A stretch of DNA of 33,473 nt. Source: Jaaginema sp046541115 (GTDB lineage: Bacteria > Cyanobacteriota > Cyanobacteriia > Cyanobacteriales > Spirulinaceae). A program made the translations under genes and the position numbers. The stretch spans positions 1 through 33,473 of the forward strand of contig JBKHDX010000021.1 in assembly GCA_046541115.1 (NCBI GenBank). Reading direction: 5' to 3'. The notes under the pieces were generated by a model that was given only the letters and a program-made list of their open reading frames with translations, was not told the origin of the DNA and did no database searches. This document shows, one piece after another, positions 1 through 7,985 of the stretch (positions are counted from its first letter, which is position 1; each line of letters starts with the position of its first letter).

Positions 1-59
1 GTTGTGTTATTTTGGCGAATAGTCTGTGATTCTAATTTAGGCAATAATGCAATTATTGA

Positions 60-590
60 CTAATCTAGTTCTACTTCAAGAGAATCTAGAAATTTATTAA
101 AGCCAACAAAGGTTTCCATAACGCCGTAAGCTTCAACTAACTCAGCGTCGGTCACTCCAGCCGCTTTAACTTGGTCAAAAGCAGAGGTTGGAACATTATT
201 ATGATCTTGATTGACCTGGCGCATTAAGTCAACTAATTTAATCTGTTTTTGATCGAAACCAACTTTCTCTAAATTGCCATTACGAATTTCTGTGAGTTCG
301 ATATTACTCATTCCCATGTTCATTAAAATCTGGGAATGGGCTTGGATACAATATTCGGTACTGTTATCCTGAGATACTAATAAAGCAATGGTTTGTTTCA
401 ATCTGGGTGAGAGTTGACCTTGCTCCATCGTCGCTTTCATTTTGTACCAGTTAGCCCGTAAAAGAGGGGGATAATGAGCATAGGTTTTGAATAAGTTAGG
501 AATACCTCCGAAGTTTTGCTCAATCTCAGAAAAGATGGTTTGAACTTCTGGGTCAAGATTTTGGGGTTCTAAAGTTTGTAAGCGAGTCAT
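60..590 (-). CDS. Carboxymuconolactone decarboxylase / AhpD-like family protein
   Basis: The 176-residue product has the all-helical AhpD-like layout. An N-terminal segment (about 1-45) with the GGIPNLFKTYAHYP motif resembles peroxidase-related CMD proteins, and the active-site helix near residue 80 reads EYCIQAHS. AhpD itself uses Cys-x2-Cys-x3-His for thiol-based peroxide reduction. Here the second Cys and the His are present, but the position of the first Cys is Thr, so a classical disulfide cycle is unlikely and another thiol or hydroperoxide role must be assumed. The ATG at 590 is the first start and the length fits the family. It stands alone on the minus strand, with a 580-bp gap to the divergent gene at 1174. 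The family call is good; the substrate is unknown. Confidence 0.82.
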   Translation of the reverse strand: MTRLQTLEPQNLDPEVQTIFSEIEQNFGGIPNLFKTYAHYPPLLRANWYKMKATMEQGQLSPRLKQTIALLVSQDNSTEYCIQAHSQILMNMGMSNIELTEIRNGNLEKVGFDQKQIKLVDLMRQVNQDHNNVPTSAFDQVKAAGVTDAELVEAYGVMETFVGFNKFLDSLEVELD

Positions 591-739
591 GATTTTCGGG
601 ATTCCTTCTAATTATTATCTAGTTCTAATAGCACTATATTTTGATGATGTTGGGTATTTCTGAGCATTTGCTGATAAAAGTCTGAGAAAAAATTAAAAAG
701 TATCCCATTTTGCCCAAAGTTTAGCTAACGTCAGGACTC

Positions 740-871
740 ATACCAAATCTGCTTACCATAACCCACCTATTTTTTAGTCCGTAAGGGCGGACTTTGCCCT
801 CATTAGCCCCGGATTTTCAATCCGCAGGCGGGTTATCGGAATAGACGGTGTATCAAAACCGGATTTGGTAT
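740..871 (-). mobile_element. 132-bp MITE-like inverted-repeat element, copy 1
   Basis: The ends are ATACCAAATC and GATTTGGTAT, a terminal inverted repeat with TA at each outer edge, as expected for TA-targeting elements of the IS630/Tc1-mariner type. Inside are a second complementary pair (758-767 with 827-836, 9 of 10 matching) and two perfect small hairpins (776-781 with 788-793; 810-815 with 819-824). The whole element can fold into a nested cruciform. Its reverse complement aligns end to end with 16817-16948, also 132 bp. It has no coding capacity, so it would depend on a transposase encoded elsewhere. Confidence 0.8.
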
Positions 872-1045
872 CATTTTCTTACGACGAAAGCAGATGATTA
901 TGTGCTAGGTTTGGTCGTTTTTACGCTTGATTATCTGGGACAACAACATGGATTTTTACCGATCCTTGTCCTCATCCTTAAGAAATAGGTATTATTCTTT
1001 TTTTAAAAGAGATAAAAAATAATAGCTGTTTAAAAAAAATTAATA

Positions 1046-1110
1046 AGGGGGCTAGTCAACCTGGGAAAATGACCCCGATTGTCGGGAGGAGACTCCGGCA
1101 GCAATCCCCT
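1046..1110 (+). promoter_or_regulatory. Possible structured 5' leader of the 1174 gene
   Basis: AGGGG at 1046-1050 can pair with CCCCT at 1106-1110. This would enclose a perfect CCCGA/TCGGG hairpin (1074-1086) and a weaker GGA/TCC hairpin (1088-1096). The segment is GC-rich against AT-rich flanks and lies 64 nt before the start codon. It matches no riboswitch class I can recognise. It could equally be chance folding or a rho-independent element of an unseen transcript. Confidence 0.25.
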
Positions 1111-1173
1111 GAATTTTAAAATTGTCCATCTTTCGATAAAATTATTTTAGGAATTAGTAAAAATCAATAATCC

Positions 1174-2277
1174 ATGTCTCAGAAAGTTTTAATTTTAGGA
1201 GGAAAAGGACGAATTGGAAGCTGTGTTGCTCAGGATATCTCTAACCACACAGATGCTGAAATCATTGTTACCAGTCGTCAGGTTAACAAAGATGGGCGAT
1301 CGCAAACTCGCTGGCTGCAATTAGACTTAGACCATACCGAAAAACTGCGTCAAGCGGTACGAGAATCAGATTTAGTGATTCATTGTGCAGGGCCATTTCA
1401 TTACCGAGATGGTCGGGTTTTAAAAACTTGTATTGAAGAAGGGAGTCATTACATTGATGTCAGCGATCATCGTTCTTTCTTTCAGAAAGTGATTAATCTG
1501 CGGGAAAAAGCCCAAAAAGCCGGAATCATTGCAATTTTGAATACCGGGATTTTCCCTGGTATTTCTAACAGTATGGTGCGGCAAGGAGTCGAACAGTTCG
1601 ACCAAGCCAAAACCATCCATTTAAGTTATGTAGTCGCGGGATCGGGGGGAGCTGGTTTAACGGTTTTGCGAACCACATTTTTAGGCTTGCGTCAACCCTT
1701 TTTAGTATGGCTGAATAACCAATGGCAAACTGTTTCTCCCTATAGCGATCGCGAAACAGTAAATTTCCCCAAACCCTATGGTAAAACGGGAGTGTACTGG
1801 TTTGATATGCCTGAAGCTTATACCTTCGCAGAGTCTTTTCCAGGGGTAGATAATATTATTACTAAATTTGGCTCAGTTCCCGATTTATACAATCATTTAA
1901 CTTGGATTACTGCCCATGTTTTTCCTTCGGCTTGGATTGAAGGTTCTAGAGGAATTGAGTTTTTCTCGAAAGTGTCTCATCGAATGACCCAAGTCACCAA
2001 TAAGTTTAGTGGGATTGGGGTAGCGATTCGGGCCGAAATTCGAGGGGAAAAAGACGGTAAAATGCAAAGATATTGCTCTACCTTCGTGCATGAAAATACG
2101 GCTATATCCGCCGGAATTGGCACAGGAAGCATCGCCCAATATATGTTAGAAGGAAAACTTCAAAAACCAGGAGTTTGGGCGGTAGAACAGGCATTATCGA
2201 CTGAATTATTTACAGCCGCAATGGGCGATCGCGGTCTGAACATTGAACAACAAGAACTTCCCGTAATATCCGGGTAA
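1174..2277 (+). CDS. Saccharopine dehydrogenase-like NAD(P)-binding oxidoreductase
   Basis: This 367-residue protein begins with a Rossmann motif (KVLILGGKGRIGSCVAQ, residues 4-20). It continues with the SDR-like core of the saccharopine dehydrogenase NADP-binding family, including DLVIHCAGPFHY and the following CIEEGSHYIDVSDH strand-turn motif. Family members reduce or oxidise varied substrates, and several are not lysine-pathway enzymes. Cyanobacteria do not use the saccharopine route for lysine as a rule, so a lysine role should not be assumed. The ATG at 1174 follows an AT-rich leader without a strong Shine-Dalgarno. It ends 42 bp before der. Family confidence is high; the reaction is unknown. 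Confidence 0.85.
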   Translation: MSQKVLILGGKGRIGSCVAQDISNHTDAEIIVTSRQVNKDGRSQTRWLQLDLDHTEKLRQAVRESDLVIHCAGPFHYRDGRVLKTCIEEGSHYIDVSDHRSFFQKVINLREKAQKAGIIAILNTGIFPGISNSMVRQGVEQFDQAKTIHLSYVVAGSGGAGLTVLRTTFLGLRQPFLVWLNNQWQTVSPYSDRETVNFPKPYGKTGVYWFDMPEAYTFAESFPGVDNIITKFGSVPDLYNHLTWITAHVFPSAWIEGSRGIEFFSKVSHRMTQVTNKFSGIGVAIRAEIRGEKDGKMQRYCSTFVHENTAISAGIGTGSIAQYMLEGKLQKPGVWAVEQALSTELFTAAMGDRGLNIEQQELPVISG

Positions 2278-2319
2278 AAATTGCTACGATAAAAGATCGT
2301 ATATATAGGCTTAAATTTT

Positions 2320-3681
2320 ATGGCATTACCTATCGTTGCAATTATCGGTCGTCCCAATGTCGGGAAATCGACCCTAGTCAATCGTTTATCGGGAACTCAA
2401 AACGCGATCGTCCACGATCAACCGGGAATTACCCGCGATCGCACCTACCAATTCGCCTTTTGGGAAGACCGGGAATTTCTGGTGGTGGACACCGGAGGGT
2501 TAGTCTTTGACGACGACAGCGAATTTCTACCCCTGATTCGCGAACAAGCCCTTACCGCCATTACCGAAGCCCAAGCGGCCATTCTCGTCGTTGATGGTCA
2601 AGCCGGGCCCACCGTAACCGATGCAGAAATCGCTCAGTGGTTGCGTCTGCAAGATATCCCCGTGTTTCTGGCGGTCAACAAATGCGAATCTGTCGAACAA
2701 GGCATCATTCAAGCGGCGCAATTTTGGGAATTAAACCTGGGCAATCCTTACCCGATTTCCGCCATTCATGGCAACGGCACCGGGGAATTATTAGATGATT
2801 TAGTCGAAAAACTGCCCGAAAGCGAAGAATTACCCGATCGCGATGATATTCTCAATATCGCCATTGTCGGCCGTCCCAACGTCGGCAAATCTACCTTACT
2901 CAACACGATCACCGGGGAAAGTCGCGCCATTGTCAGCCCCGTTTCCGGTACTACTCGCGATGCCATTGATATGCTCGTTGAGCGCAACGGCAAAACCTAC
3001 CGCATCATTGACACCGCCGGGATTCGTCGCAAAAAAAACGTCGAATACGGCGCTGAATTTTTTGGCATTAACCGCGCCTTCAAAGCCATTCGTCGCGCCG
3101 ATGTGGTGTTGATTGTCATTGACGCAGTAGACGGCATTACCGAACAAGACCAAAAACTGGCCAACCGCGTCATGGAAGAAGGCCGCGCGGCGGTGATTAT
3201 CGTCAATAAATGGGATGCCGTTGAAAAAGACTCTTACACCATCTACGAATACGAAAAACACGTCAAAGACCGCTTTTACTTCCTAGAATGGGCAGAAATG
3301 CTATTTACAAGCGGTTTAACCGGAAAACGAGTTGATAAAATTATTGATTTTGTCGATCGCGCCGCCGAACAACACCAACGCCGCGTCAGTACCTCAGTGA
3401 TTAACGAAGCCCTAGAAGAAGCGATTTTATGGCACTCCCCGCCCACCACTCGCCAAGGCAAACAGGGTAAAATCTACTACGGTACGCAAGTCAGCAGTCG
3501 TCCTCCGGCGATCGCGCTGTTTGTCAACGATCCCAAGCGGTTTAACGACAATTATCGCCGCTACATCGAACGACAATTCCGCACCTCTCTCGGCTTCACT
3601 GGAACCCCCATCCGCCTTTTTTGGCGGGGCAAAAAGGCTCGCGAACTCGAACGGAGTACGAATCGGGCGACGAAGGTTTAG
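2320..3681 (+). CDS. der: Ribosome-assembly GTPase Der (EngA)
   Basis: The 453-residue protein has two tandem GTPase domains, the hallmark of Der, which helps mature the 50S subunit. Walker A motifs (GRPNVGKS) are at residues 10-17 and 184-191. The G3 motifs are DTGG and DTAG, and the G4 motifs are NKCE (120-123) and NKWD (296-299). A C-terminal KH-like domain (about 350-445) completes the family architecture, and the length is normal. The Glu in the first G4 motif occurs in other Der proteins and is not damage. The start at 2320 places the first P-loop strand at the usual position. A heptad repeat array begins directly at the stop codon. Confidence 0.97.
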   Translation: MALPIVAIIGRPNVGKSTLVNRLSGTQNAIVHDQPGITRDRTYQFAFWEDREFLVVDTGGLVFDDDSEFLPLIREQALTAITEAQAAILVVDGQAGPTVTDAEIAQWLRLQDIPVFLAVNKCESVEQGIIQAAQFWELNLGNPYPISAIHGNGTGELLDDLVEKLPESEELPDRDDILNIAIVGRPNVGKSTLLNTITGESRAIVSPVSGTTRDAIDMLVERNGKTYRIIDTAGIRRKKNVEYGAEFFGINRAFKAIRRADVVLIVIDAVDGITEQDQKLANRVMEEGRAAVIIVNKWDAVEKDSYTIYEYEKHVKDRFYFLEWAEMLFTSGLTGKRVDKIIDFVDRAAEQHQRRVSTSVINEALEEAILWHSPPTTRQGKQGKIYYGTQVSSRPPAIALFVNDPKRFNDNYRRYIERQFRTSLGFTGTPIRLFWRGKKARELERSTNRATKV

Positions 3682-3804
3682 GCAGTGGGTAGTAGGGAAA
3701 GAGGGGGAGGAGGGGGAGGAAATTACCAATTACCAGTTACCAATGACCAATTGAGGAATTTGGGGAACGATACCAAATAACAAACCACCAACAACCAACA
3801 ACAA
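3679..3804. repeat. Heptanucleotide (STRR-type) repeat array after der
   Basis: Starting with the der stop codon, the sequence can be read in 7-nt steps: TAGGCAG, TGGGTAG, TAGGGAA and so on, then AATTACC twice, AGTTACC and AATGACC (3721-3748), in the same phase. A second family (CCAACAA) occupies 3788-3802 and directly abuts the ATG of the next gene. The spacer between the two genes is therefore largely repeat DNA. Confidence 0.75.
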
Positions 3805-4674
3805 ATGGACTTATTGCGATCGCTTCCGATTGGGTTATATCTCGAACAACCCTTTACCTGGCTGCACCGCCTCGATCCTCGTGTCAAACTGGCTTGGTTG
3901 ATGAGTTTCTTATTTGCTCCGGTTTTGGCAAATACTTGGTCGCGTTTGGGGTTGGTGCTGCTGCTGATCGCGATTTCTTTGTCGGCGCGGATTCCTTGGC
4001 GGGCGTTGAAGCAGCAAATGGGGTGGTTGTTACTGTTGGGGACGTTTGCCTTTATTTTCACCGCGATCGCCCCGGATGGTTTAGCGTTGACCTATCAACC
4101 CCGTTTACCCGTCCCCGAAACGGATTTACCGCAACCGAGCAGTTACGAATATGTGTTGTATGAAATAGGGCGCATTACCGTTACCCGCCGTTCCCTCGAT
4201 TTGGCCATGCGCTTGGGATCGATTATTTTTACCCTAATTTACAGCACCAGTTTGTATTTGCTCACCACTGCCCCAGAGGAGATTACCGCCGCCCTAGACT
4301 ACTTTCTACGTCCTCTGGCGCGTTTTAAACTGCCCGTCACCGAAATTGTCTTGACTCTTACCCTTTCTTTGCGCTTTATTCCCTTAGTGCTAGAAGAAGT
4401 GCAGAATTTAATTCGTTCGGTGAATACTCGCGCGATTAATTGGAAAAAGCTGGGTTTGCGAAAAAGTACTCAGGTTTGGTTGATTATTGTCGAGCGCATC
4501 CTCAAAAACCTATTATTGCGCTCAGAACAAATTGCGATCGCGATGGATGTTCGCGGGTTTACCCAAGTCGATCGCCATCAGGTACAATGGCATATCCTCC
4601 GCTTGCATCGTCCTGATTGGGTGGTCATGGGTTTATTGCCCGTATTTTGGTGGGCCCGAATTGCCTTGGGTTAA
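3805..4674 (+). CDS. CbiQ-type energy-coupling factor transporter transmembrane (T) subunit
   Basis: This 289-residue membrane protein starts with the LHRLDPRVKLAWLMSF segment typical of ECF T components, followed by several hydrophobic helices (about 40-80, 125-150, 165-185, 265-285). The cytoplasmic coupling helices carry the two short basic motifs that engage the ATPases, NTRAI near residue 210 and MDVRGF near 247 (family form ARG). No A-component ATPases or S component are nearby, so it probably works with modules encoded elsewhere. The substrate cannot be read from the sequence. The spacer before the ATG is repeat DNA without a Shine-Dalgarno. Confidence 0.87.
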   Translation: MDLLRSLPIGLYLEQPFTWLHRLDPRVKLAWLMSFLFAPVLANTWSRLGLVLLLIAISLSARIPWRALKQQMGWLLLLGTFAFIFTAIAPDGLALTYQPRLPVPETDLPQPSSYEYVLYEIGRITVTRRSLDLAMRLGSIIFTLIYSTSLYLLTTAPEEITAALDYFLRPLARFKLPVTEIVLTLTLSLRFIPLVLEEVQNLIRSVNTRAINWKKLGLRKSTQVWLIIVERILKNLLLRSEQIAIAMDVRGFTQVDRHQVQWHILRLHRPDWVVMGLLPVFWWARIALG

Positions 4675-4978
4675 AGCGCGATCGCCCCTTGTACCTCCTT
4701 AAAAACGGCCCTAACCTTAACTCTGACGATGATTTGGAGACAGACAAAAAATAAATCGGCTCATTCAGTTCTAGTTCTTGAGAAAGCCCTTTATCAAACT
4801 GAGCGAATCGTTCCCAAATCAGGATATGATCGATAAATCGATCGAGCAGTGAGGCCGCCCAAAAAATATTAAGGATTGTCGCTCAATTAAACCTGACAAG
4901 AAAACCCAAGACTGCTACATTGATTCAGGAATGACCGAGATTTTTACTTAGTATGGGCATTGATTTTATTAAGTCTGG
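4675..4978. other. Intergenic region upstream of pipX
   Basis: About 300 bp without an open frame I can support. I looked for an NtcA box (GTA-N8-TAC) and saw no convincing one. It presumably holds the pipX promoter. Confidence 0.4.
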
Positions 4979-5251
4979 ATGAACAGTAACGAAACCTATT
5001 TAAACCACCCAACCTTTGGTTTACTCTATAAAATTTGCCAAATCGAAGAAAACCAAGAACTTTTTACGACTTTGTATGCACAACGGCTTTTTTTTGTTGT
5101 TACTGTCAAGAGCGAGGACATGACTTTTAAACCGGTGAGTCGTTCTGAAGGTCGTCTTTTAGTCGAAAACTGGATGCGCCATTTACGTCGCACGGGAAAC
5201 CAAGAAGATTATCAAGCCCTCCTTCGCGTACATCAACGCACGTTTCAGTGA
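4979..5251 (+). CDS. pipX: PipX, PII-interacting coactivator of NtcA
   Basis: The 90-residue protein matches PipX closely in length and pattern. The N-terminal NYLNHPTFGLLY-like stretch (here TYLNHPTFGLLYKICQI, residues 6-22) and LFTTLYAQRLFFVV form the Tudor-like/KOW domain that binds PII or NtcA. Two C-terminal helices (about 53-88) end in the conserved HQRTFQ. In cyanobacteria PipX moves between PII (GlnB) and NtcA according to 2-oxoglutarate and ADP/ATP level, coupling nitrogen status to transcription. It lies 29 bp upstream of pipY on the same strand, the conserved cyanobacterial bicistron. Confidence 0.95.
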   Translation: MNSNETYLNHPTFGLLYKICQIEENQELFTTLYAQRLFFVVTVKSEDMTFKPVSRSEGRLLVENWMRHLRRTGNQEDYQALLRVHQRTFQ

Positions 5252-5280
5252 GCGTCGTATTTGTTTTGTAGAGCGATAAA

Positions 5281-5964
5281 ATGACTGATTCTGATTTTGT
5301 CGAGGCGATCGCACAGCGTTTAACCCTAATCCGCCAAACGATTCCCGATCGCGTCCGTTTGATCGCCGTGAGCAAGACCTTTCCCGCCAAAATGGTACGG
5401 GCGGCTTATGAAGCGGGAATGCGGGATTTTGGCGAAAATCGTATCTCTGAGGCGATCGCTAAACAAGAACAACTGCAAGATTTAACCGATATTTGTTGGC
5501 ACTGTATCGGCCACATCCAAAGCAACAAAGCGAAAAAAGCCCTGCAACACTTTCAATGGCTCCATACTTGCGACAGCCTCAAACTCGCGCAACGCCTCGA
5601 TCGCCTCGCTGGGGAATTGAATTTGACTCCCCAGGTCTGCTTACAGGTCAAAGCCCTACCCGACCCCAACAAGTACGGCTGGACCATTCCGGAATTACTC
5701 GACAGTTTACCCCAACTCAACCACTGCGGAAATCTCAAAATTAAAGGTTTGATGACAATTCTGCCGTTGCATCTTACCTCGGACGAAACCCTCGCCGCCT
5801 TTAAAGCGGTGCGGGATTTTGGCGACAAAATTAATTCCCAAAACTACCCCCATTTACAAATACAGGAATATTCGATGGGAATGTCTGGGGATTATCCATT
5901 AGCGCTCAAAGCAGGGGCAACTCAAATTCGCCTGGGTCAAGCGATTTTTGGGGCAAGAGGGTGA
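5281..5964 (+). CDS. pipY: PipY, YggS/COG0325-family pyridoxal-phosphate homeostasis protein
   Basis: The 227-residue single-domain fold-type III PLP protein carries the AVSK motif with the PLP-binding lysine (near residue 32), the FGENRISEA loop and the HCIGHIQSNKAK signature. The C-terminal phosphate-binding residues sit in EYSMGMSGDYPLAL and IRLGQAIFGAR. Family members buffer free PLP and influence amino- and keto-acid balance rather than catalysing a known reaction. Co-transcription with pipX is expected from the 29-bp spacing. A heptad repeat array starts at its TGA stop. Confidence 0.95.
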   Translation: MTDSDFVEAIAQRLTLIRQTIPDRVRLIAVSKTFPAKMVRAAYEAGMRDFGENRISEAIAKQEQLQDLTDICWHCIGHIQSNKAKKALQHFQWLHTCDSLKLAQRLDRLAGELNLTPQVCLQVKALPDPNKYGWTIPELLDSLPQLNHCGNLKIKGLMTILPLHLTSDETLAAFKAVRDFGDKINSQNYPHLQIQEYSMGMSGDYPLALKAGATQIRLGQAIFGARG

Positions 5965-6128
5965 ATTCAGTTATCAGTAATCAGTAATCAGTAATCAGTT
6001 TTTTGGGCAGTGGGTATTAGGCAGTAGTTTTTGGGCAGTCGGCAGTGGGCAGTCGGCAATCGGGGGGAGTGGGAATTTTGCCAACAACAAAGGACAAATG
6101 ACTCAAGACAAATGACTAACAACCAAAA
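5962..6128. repeat. Heptanucleotide repeat array after pipY
   Basis: From the pipY stop codon the DNA reads in 7-nt units: TGAATTC, AGTTATC, three AGTAATC, AGTTTTT, then TGGGCAG/TCGGCAG variants to about 6066, all in one phase. A diverged 14-nt repeat (ACAAATGACT with a short linker) follows at 6094-6117. It has no CRISPR-like spacers. Confidence 0.75.
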
Positions 6129-6409
6129 AATCTTTTGAGATTCTGGATTATTGAGAAAAGTAGAGTATTATGTTACCGACACAACTTAATGTGAGGACTG
6201 TCTAGATTTTTTGCAAAAGGATTGGGCGTGCTTCAAAACTTGCTATGATAGGCACTTAAATTCTGTTGAGTCAATTGCCCAAACGCAATGGCGATCGCGT
6301 CAGACCTTAATCTGGCTTTTGTCAGACACGTCCTACAATCATTGGCTAAGTCAGAAGGGAAACGCGCTATCAGTCAGCATTCAACTGAAGTTGAGAGGGA
6401 AAGCAAATA
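6129..6409. other. Leader region of sepF
   Basis: This is the non-repetitive part of the 445-bp pipY-sepF gap. It contains an AT-rich TTGAGA/TATTAT neighbourhood (6135-6171) but with poor spacing for a standard promoter. A 72-codon open frame (6211-6429) overlaps the sepF start and has no recognisable protein features. The length of the gap suggests sepF has its own promoter rather than reading through from pipXY. Confidence 0.4.
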
Positions 6410-7009
6410 GTGAACACAATTTTTTCTAAACTCCGAGATTTCGTCGGCCTTAATGAAGCCGAAGAATATGAATATTATGATGAGGAGATGGACAATACGG
6501 ATTACCAAAATGTCTATCCCGAAGAAGCACCTGCGCCTACTGTCGAAGAACAGCGCCCTAGCCGCAGAAGAACTCGCGAACGATCTACTTTGAACACAGA
6601 AACGGATATGGCTTCATCAGCACCTCGTAATAATGTCATTGGTATGCCCGGAACCGCCGGATTATCTGAAGTTGTGGTGGTTGAACCCCGGACATTTGAA
6701 GAAATGCCTCAAGTGATTCAAGCCCTACGGGAACGGAAATCTGTGGTTTTGAATCTCACCACCATTGACCCGGATGAAGCCCAACGAGCCGTTGATTTTG
6801 TGGCGGGCGGCACTTACGCCATCGACGGCCATCAAGAACGCATTGGCGAAAGCATCTTTTTGTTTACCCCCAGTTGCGTCCAAGTGACCACTCAATCTGG
6901 CACGATGAACGAAGTTACGCAAGCCCCGGCAGCCCCGATGCGCCAAGGATCTATGCCCATGCAAACCCCCGCCGCTTGGGGGATGGAACAAGACTTGATG
7001 GCTCAGTAA
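6410..7009 (+). CDS. sepF: SepF (Cdv2), FtsZ-binding cell-division protein
   Basis: The 199-residue protein has the SepF plan. A short N-terminal amphipathic membrane-binding segment (MNTIFSKLRDFVGL) is followed by an acidic and low-complexity linker (about 17-85) and the conserved C-terminal domain (about 88-165). That domain contains VVVEPRTFEEMPQVIQ, VVLNLTT and AQRAVDFVAGGTYA. SepF tethers FtsZ to the membrane and shapes the Z ring. The start is a GTG at 6410; GAGAGG lies 11 nt upstream and the next ATG would remove the membrane helix. It is followed by proC after 26 bp, a conserved cyanobacterial order. Confidence 0.93.
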   Translation: MNTIFSKLRDFVGLNEAEEYEYYDEEMDNTDYQNVYPEEAPAPTVEEQRPSRRRTRERSTLNTETDMASSAPRNNVIGMPGTAGLSEVVVVEPRTFEEMPQVIQALRERKSVVLNLTTIDPDEAQRAVDFVAGGTYAIDGHQERIGESIFLFTPSCVQVTTQSGTMNEVTQAPAAPMRQGSMPMQTPAAWGMEQDLMAQ

Positions 7010-7035
7010 ATGTTGGATTGTTAATTCTACGCAGA

Positions 7036-7842
7036 GTGTCTATTCAACTCAGTTTCATTGGCGGCGGGGTAATGGGGGAAGCGCTCTTATCCCGCCTAAT
7101 CGAGCGCGGCTTGTATCAAGCTGAGACGATTTTGGTATGCGATCGCACCCCCGACCGTTTACAGCAACTTCAGCAGCAATACGGCGTACAAACTAGCACC
7201 AACAACGCCGAGGCGATGGCCGCTGAGGTGGTGATGTTGGCCATTAAGCCCCAAGTGCTGGATAAGGTTGTCGCGCAATTAAACGAGACAAACTCAGTTA
7301 AATCTCAAAGCTTAATCGTCTCTATTTTAGCCGGGGTTCCCCTCTCCCGGCTAGAAGCAGCTTTCCCTGAAAACCCCGTCATTCGGGCAATGCCCAACAC
7401 ACCAGCAACCGTAGGGGCAGGGATAAGCGCGATCGCGCCCGGCCAAAATGTCACCCCCACTCATTTGCAAACAGCCAGAAACATCTTTGAGGCGGTGGGA
7501 AAAGTGGTAGATATCCCCGAAAATCTGATGGACGCTGTGACGGGATTATCCGGCTCGGGCCCGGCGTTTGTGGCGTTGTTTGTCGAAGCCCTAGGGGATG
7601 GGGGCGTGAAAGCCGGATTGCCCCGCGCCATCGCCTCTCAACTGGCACTGCAAACGGTTTTAGGCACTGCCCAACTGCTACAAGACAGCCAACTCCACCC
7701 CGCCCAACTCAAAGATCGCGTCACCAGTCCCGGCGGTACGACGATTGCCGGAGTTGCGGCGTTAGAAGACAAGGGATTGCGATCGGCGGCCATTGAAGCG
7801 GTTTATGCGGCTTACACGCGATCGCGAGAACTCGGTCAATAA
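7036..7842 (+). CDS. proC: Pyrroline-5-carboxylate reductase
   Basis: This 268-residue enzyme performs the last step of proline synthesis, reducing P5C with NAD(P)H. Visible motifs are the dinucleotide loop FIGGGVMGEAL near the N-terminus, AIKPQV, RAMPNTPATVGAG, the dimer/active-site helix TGLSGSGPAFVALFVEALGDG, and the ProC signature VTSPGGTTIAG near the C-terminus. I place the start at GTG 7036, because the Rossmann strand begins at once and the length becomes normal. The open frame extends further upstream only by overlapping sepF. No strong Shine-Dalgarno is visible, so translation may be coupled to sepF, which ends 26 bp before. Confidence 0.95.
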   Translation: MSIQLSFIGGGVMGEALLSRLIERGLYQAETILVCDRTPDRLQQLQQQYGVQTSTNNAEAMAAEVVMLAIKPQVLDKVVAQLNETNSVKSQSLIVSILAGVPLSRLEAAFPENPVIRAMPNTPATVGAGISAIAPGQNVTPTHLQTARNIFEAVGKVVDIPENLMDAVTGLSGSGPAFVALFVEALGDGGVKAGLPRAIASQLALQTVLGTAQLLQDSQLHPAQLKDRVTSPGGTTIAGVAALEDKGLRSAAIEAVYAAYTRSRELGQ

Positions 7843-7985
7843 TTTATCGCGACTATAGGGCTTCAATGGGTTATTAATATTTAGGGTTATTAATATTTAT
7901 ACTTGCCAAAGACAAAACCAGGAAAGGCGAAAATATACCTAAATTTACAATAAATCTCATTGTCGAAAACATCAAAAATCACCGC
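7843..7985. other. Short convergent spacer with a tandem direct repeat
   Basis: Between convergent proC and the Nudix gene, the phrase GGGTTATTAATATTTA occurs twice back to back (about 7868-7899). I see no hairpin terminator. Confidence 0.5.

Larger units (their letters stand above)
591..1173. other. Intergenic region with a mobile repeat and possible structured leader
   Basis: This 583-bp gap separates two divergent genes. It contains the 132-bp inverted-repeat element at 740-871. Immediately to its right is a short open stretch (881-988, plus strand, 35 codons then TAG) without a convincing start, reading as a hydrophobic peptide; it may be the tail of a decayed gene. A GC-rich, potentially folded segment lies at 1046-1110. 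I see no other gene. Confidence 0.5.

Noticed and set aside
2843..3261. Long open frames on other strands or frames within der
   Set aside because: They are shadows of the GC-rich der coding sequence; both GTPase domains in the chosen frame are unambiguous.
6211..6429. 72-codon open frame before sepF
   Set aside because: It overlaps the sepF start in another frame, shows no family motif, and the region fits a 5' leader.
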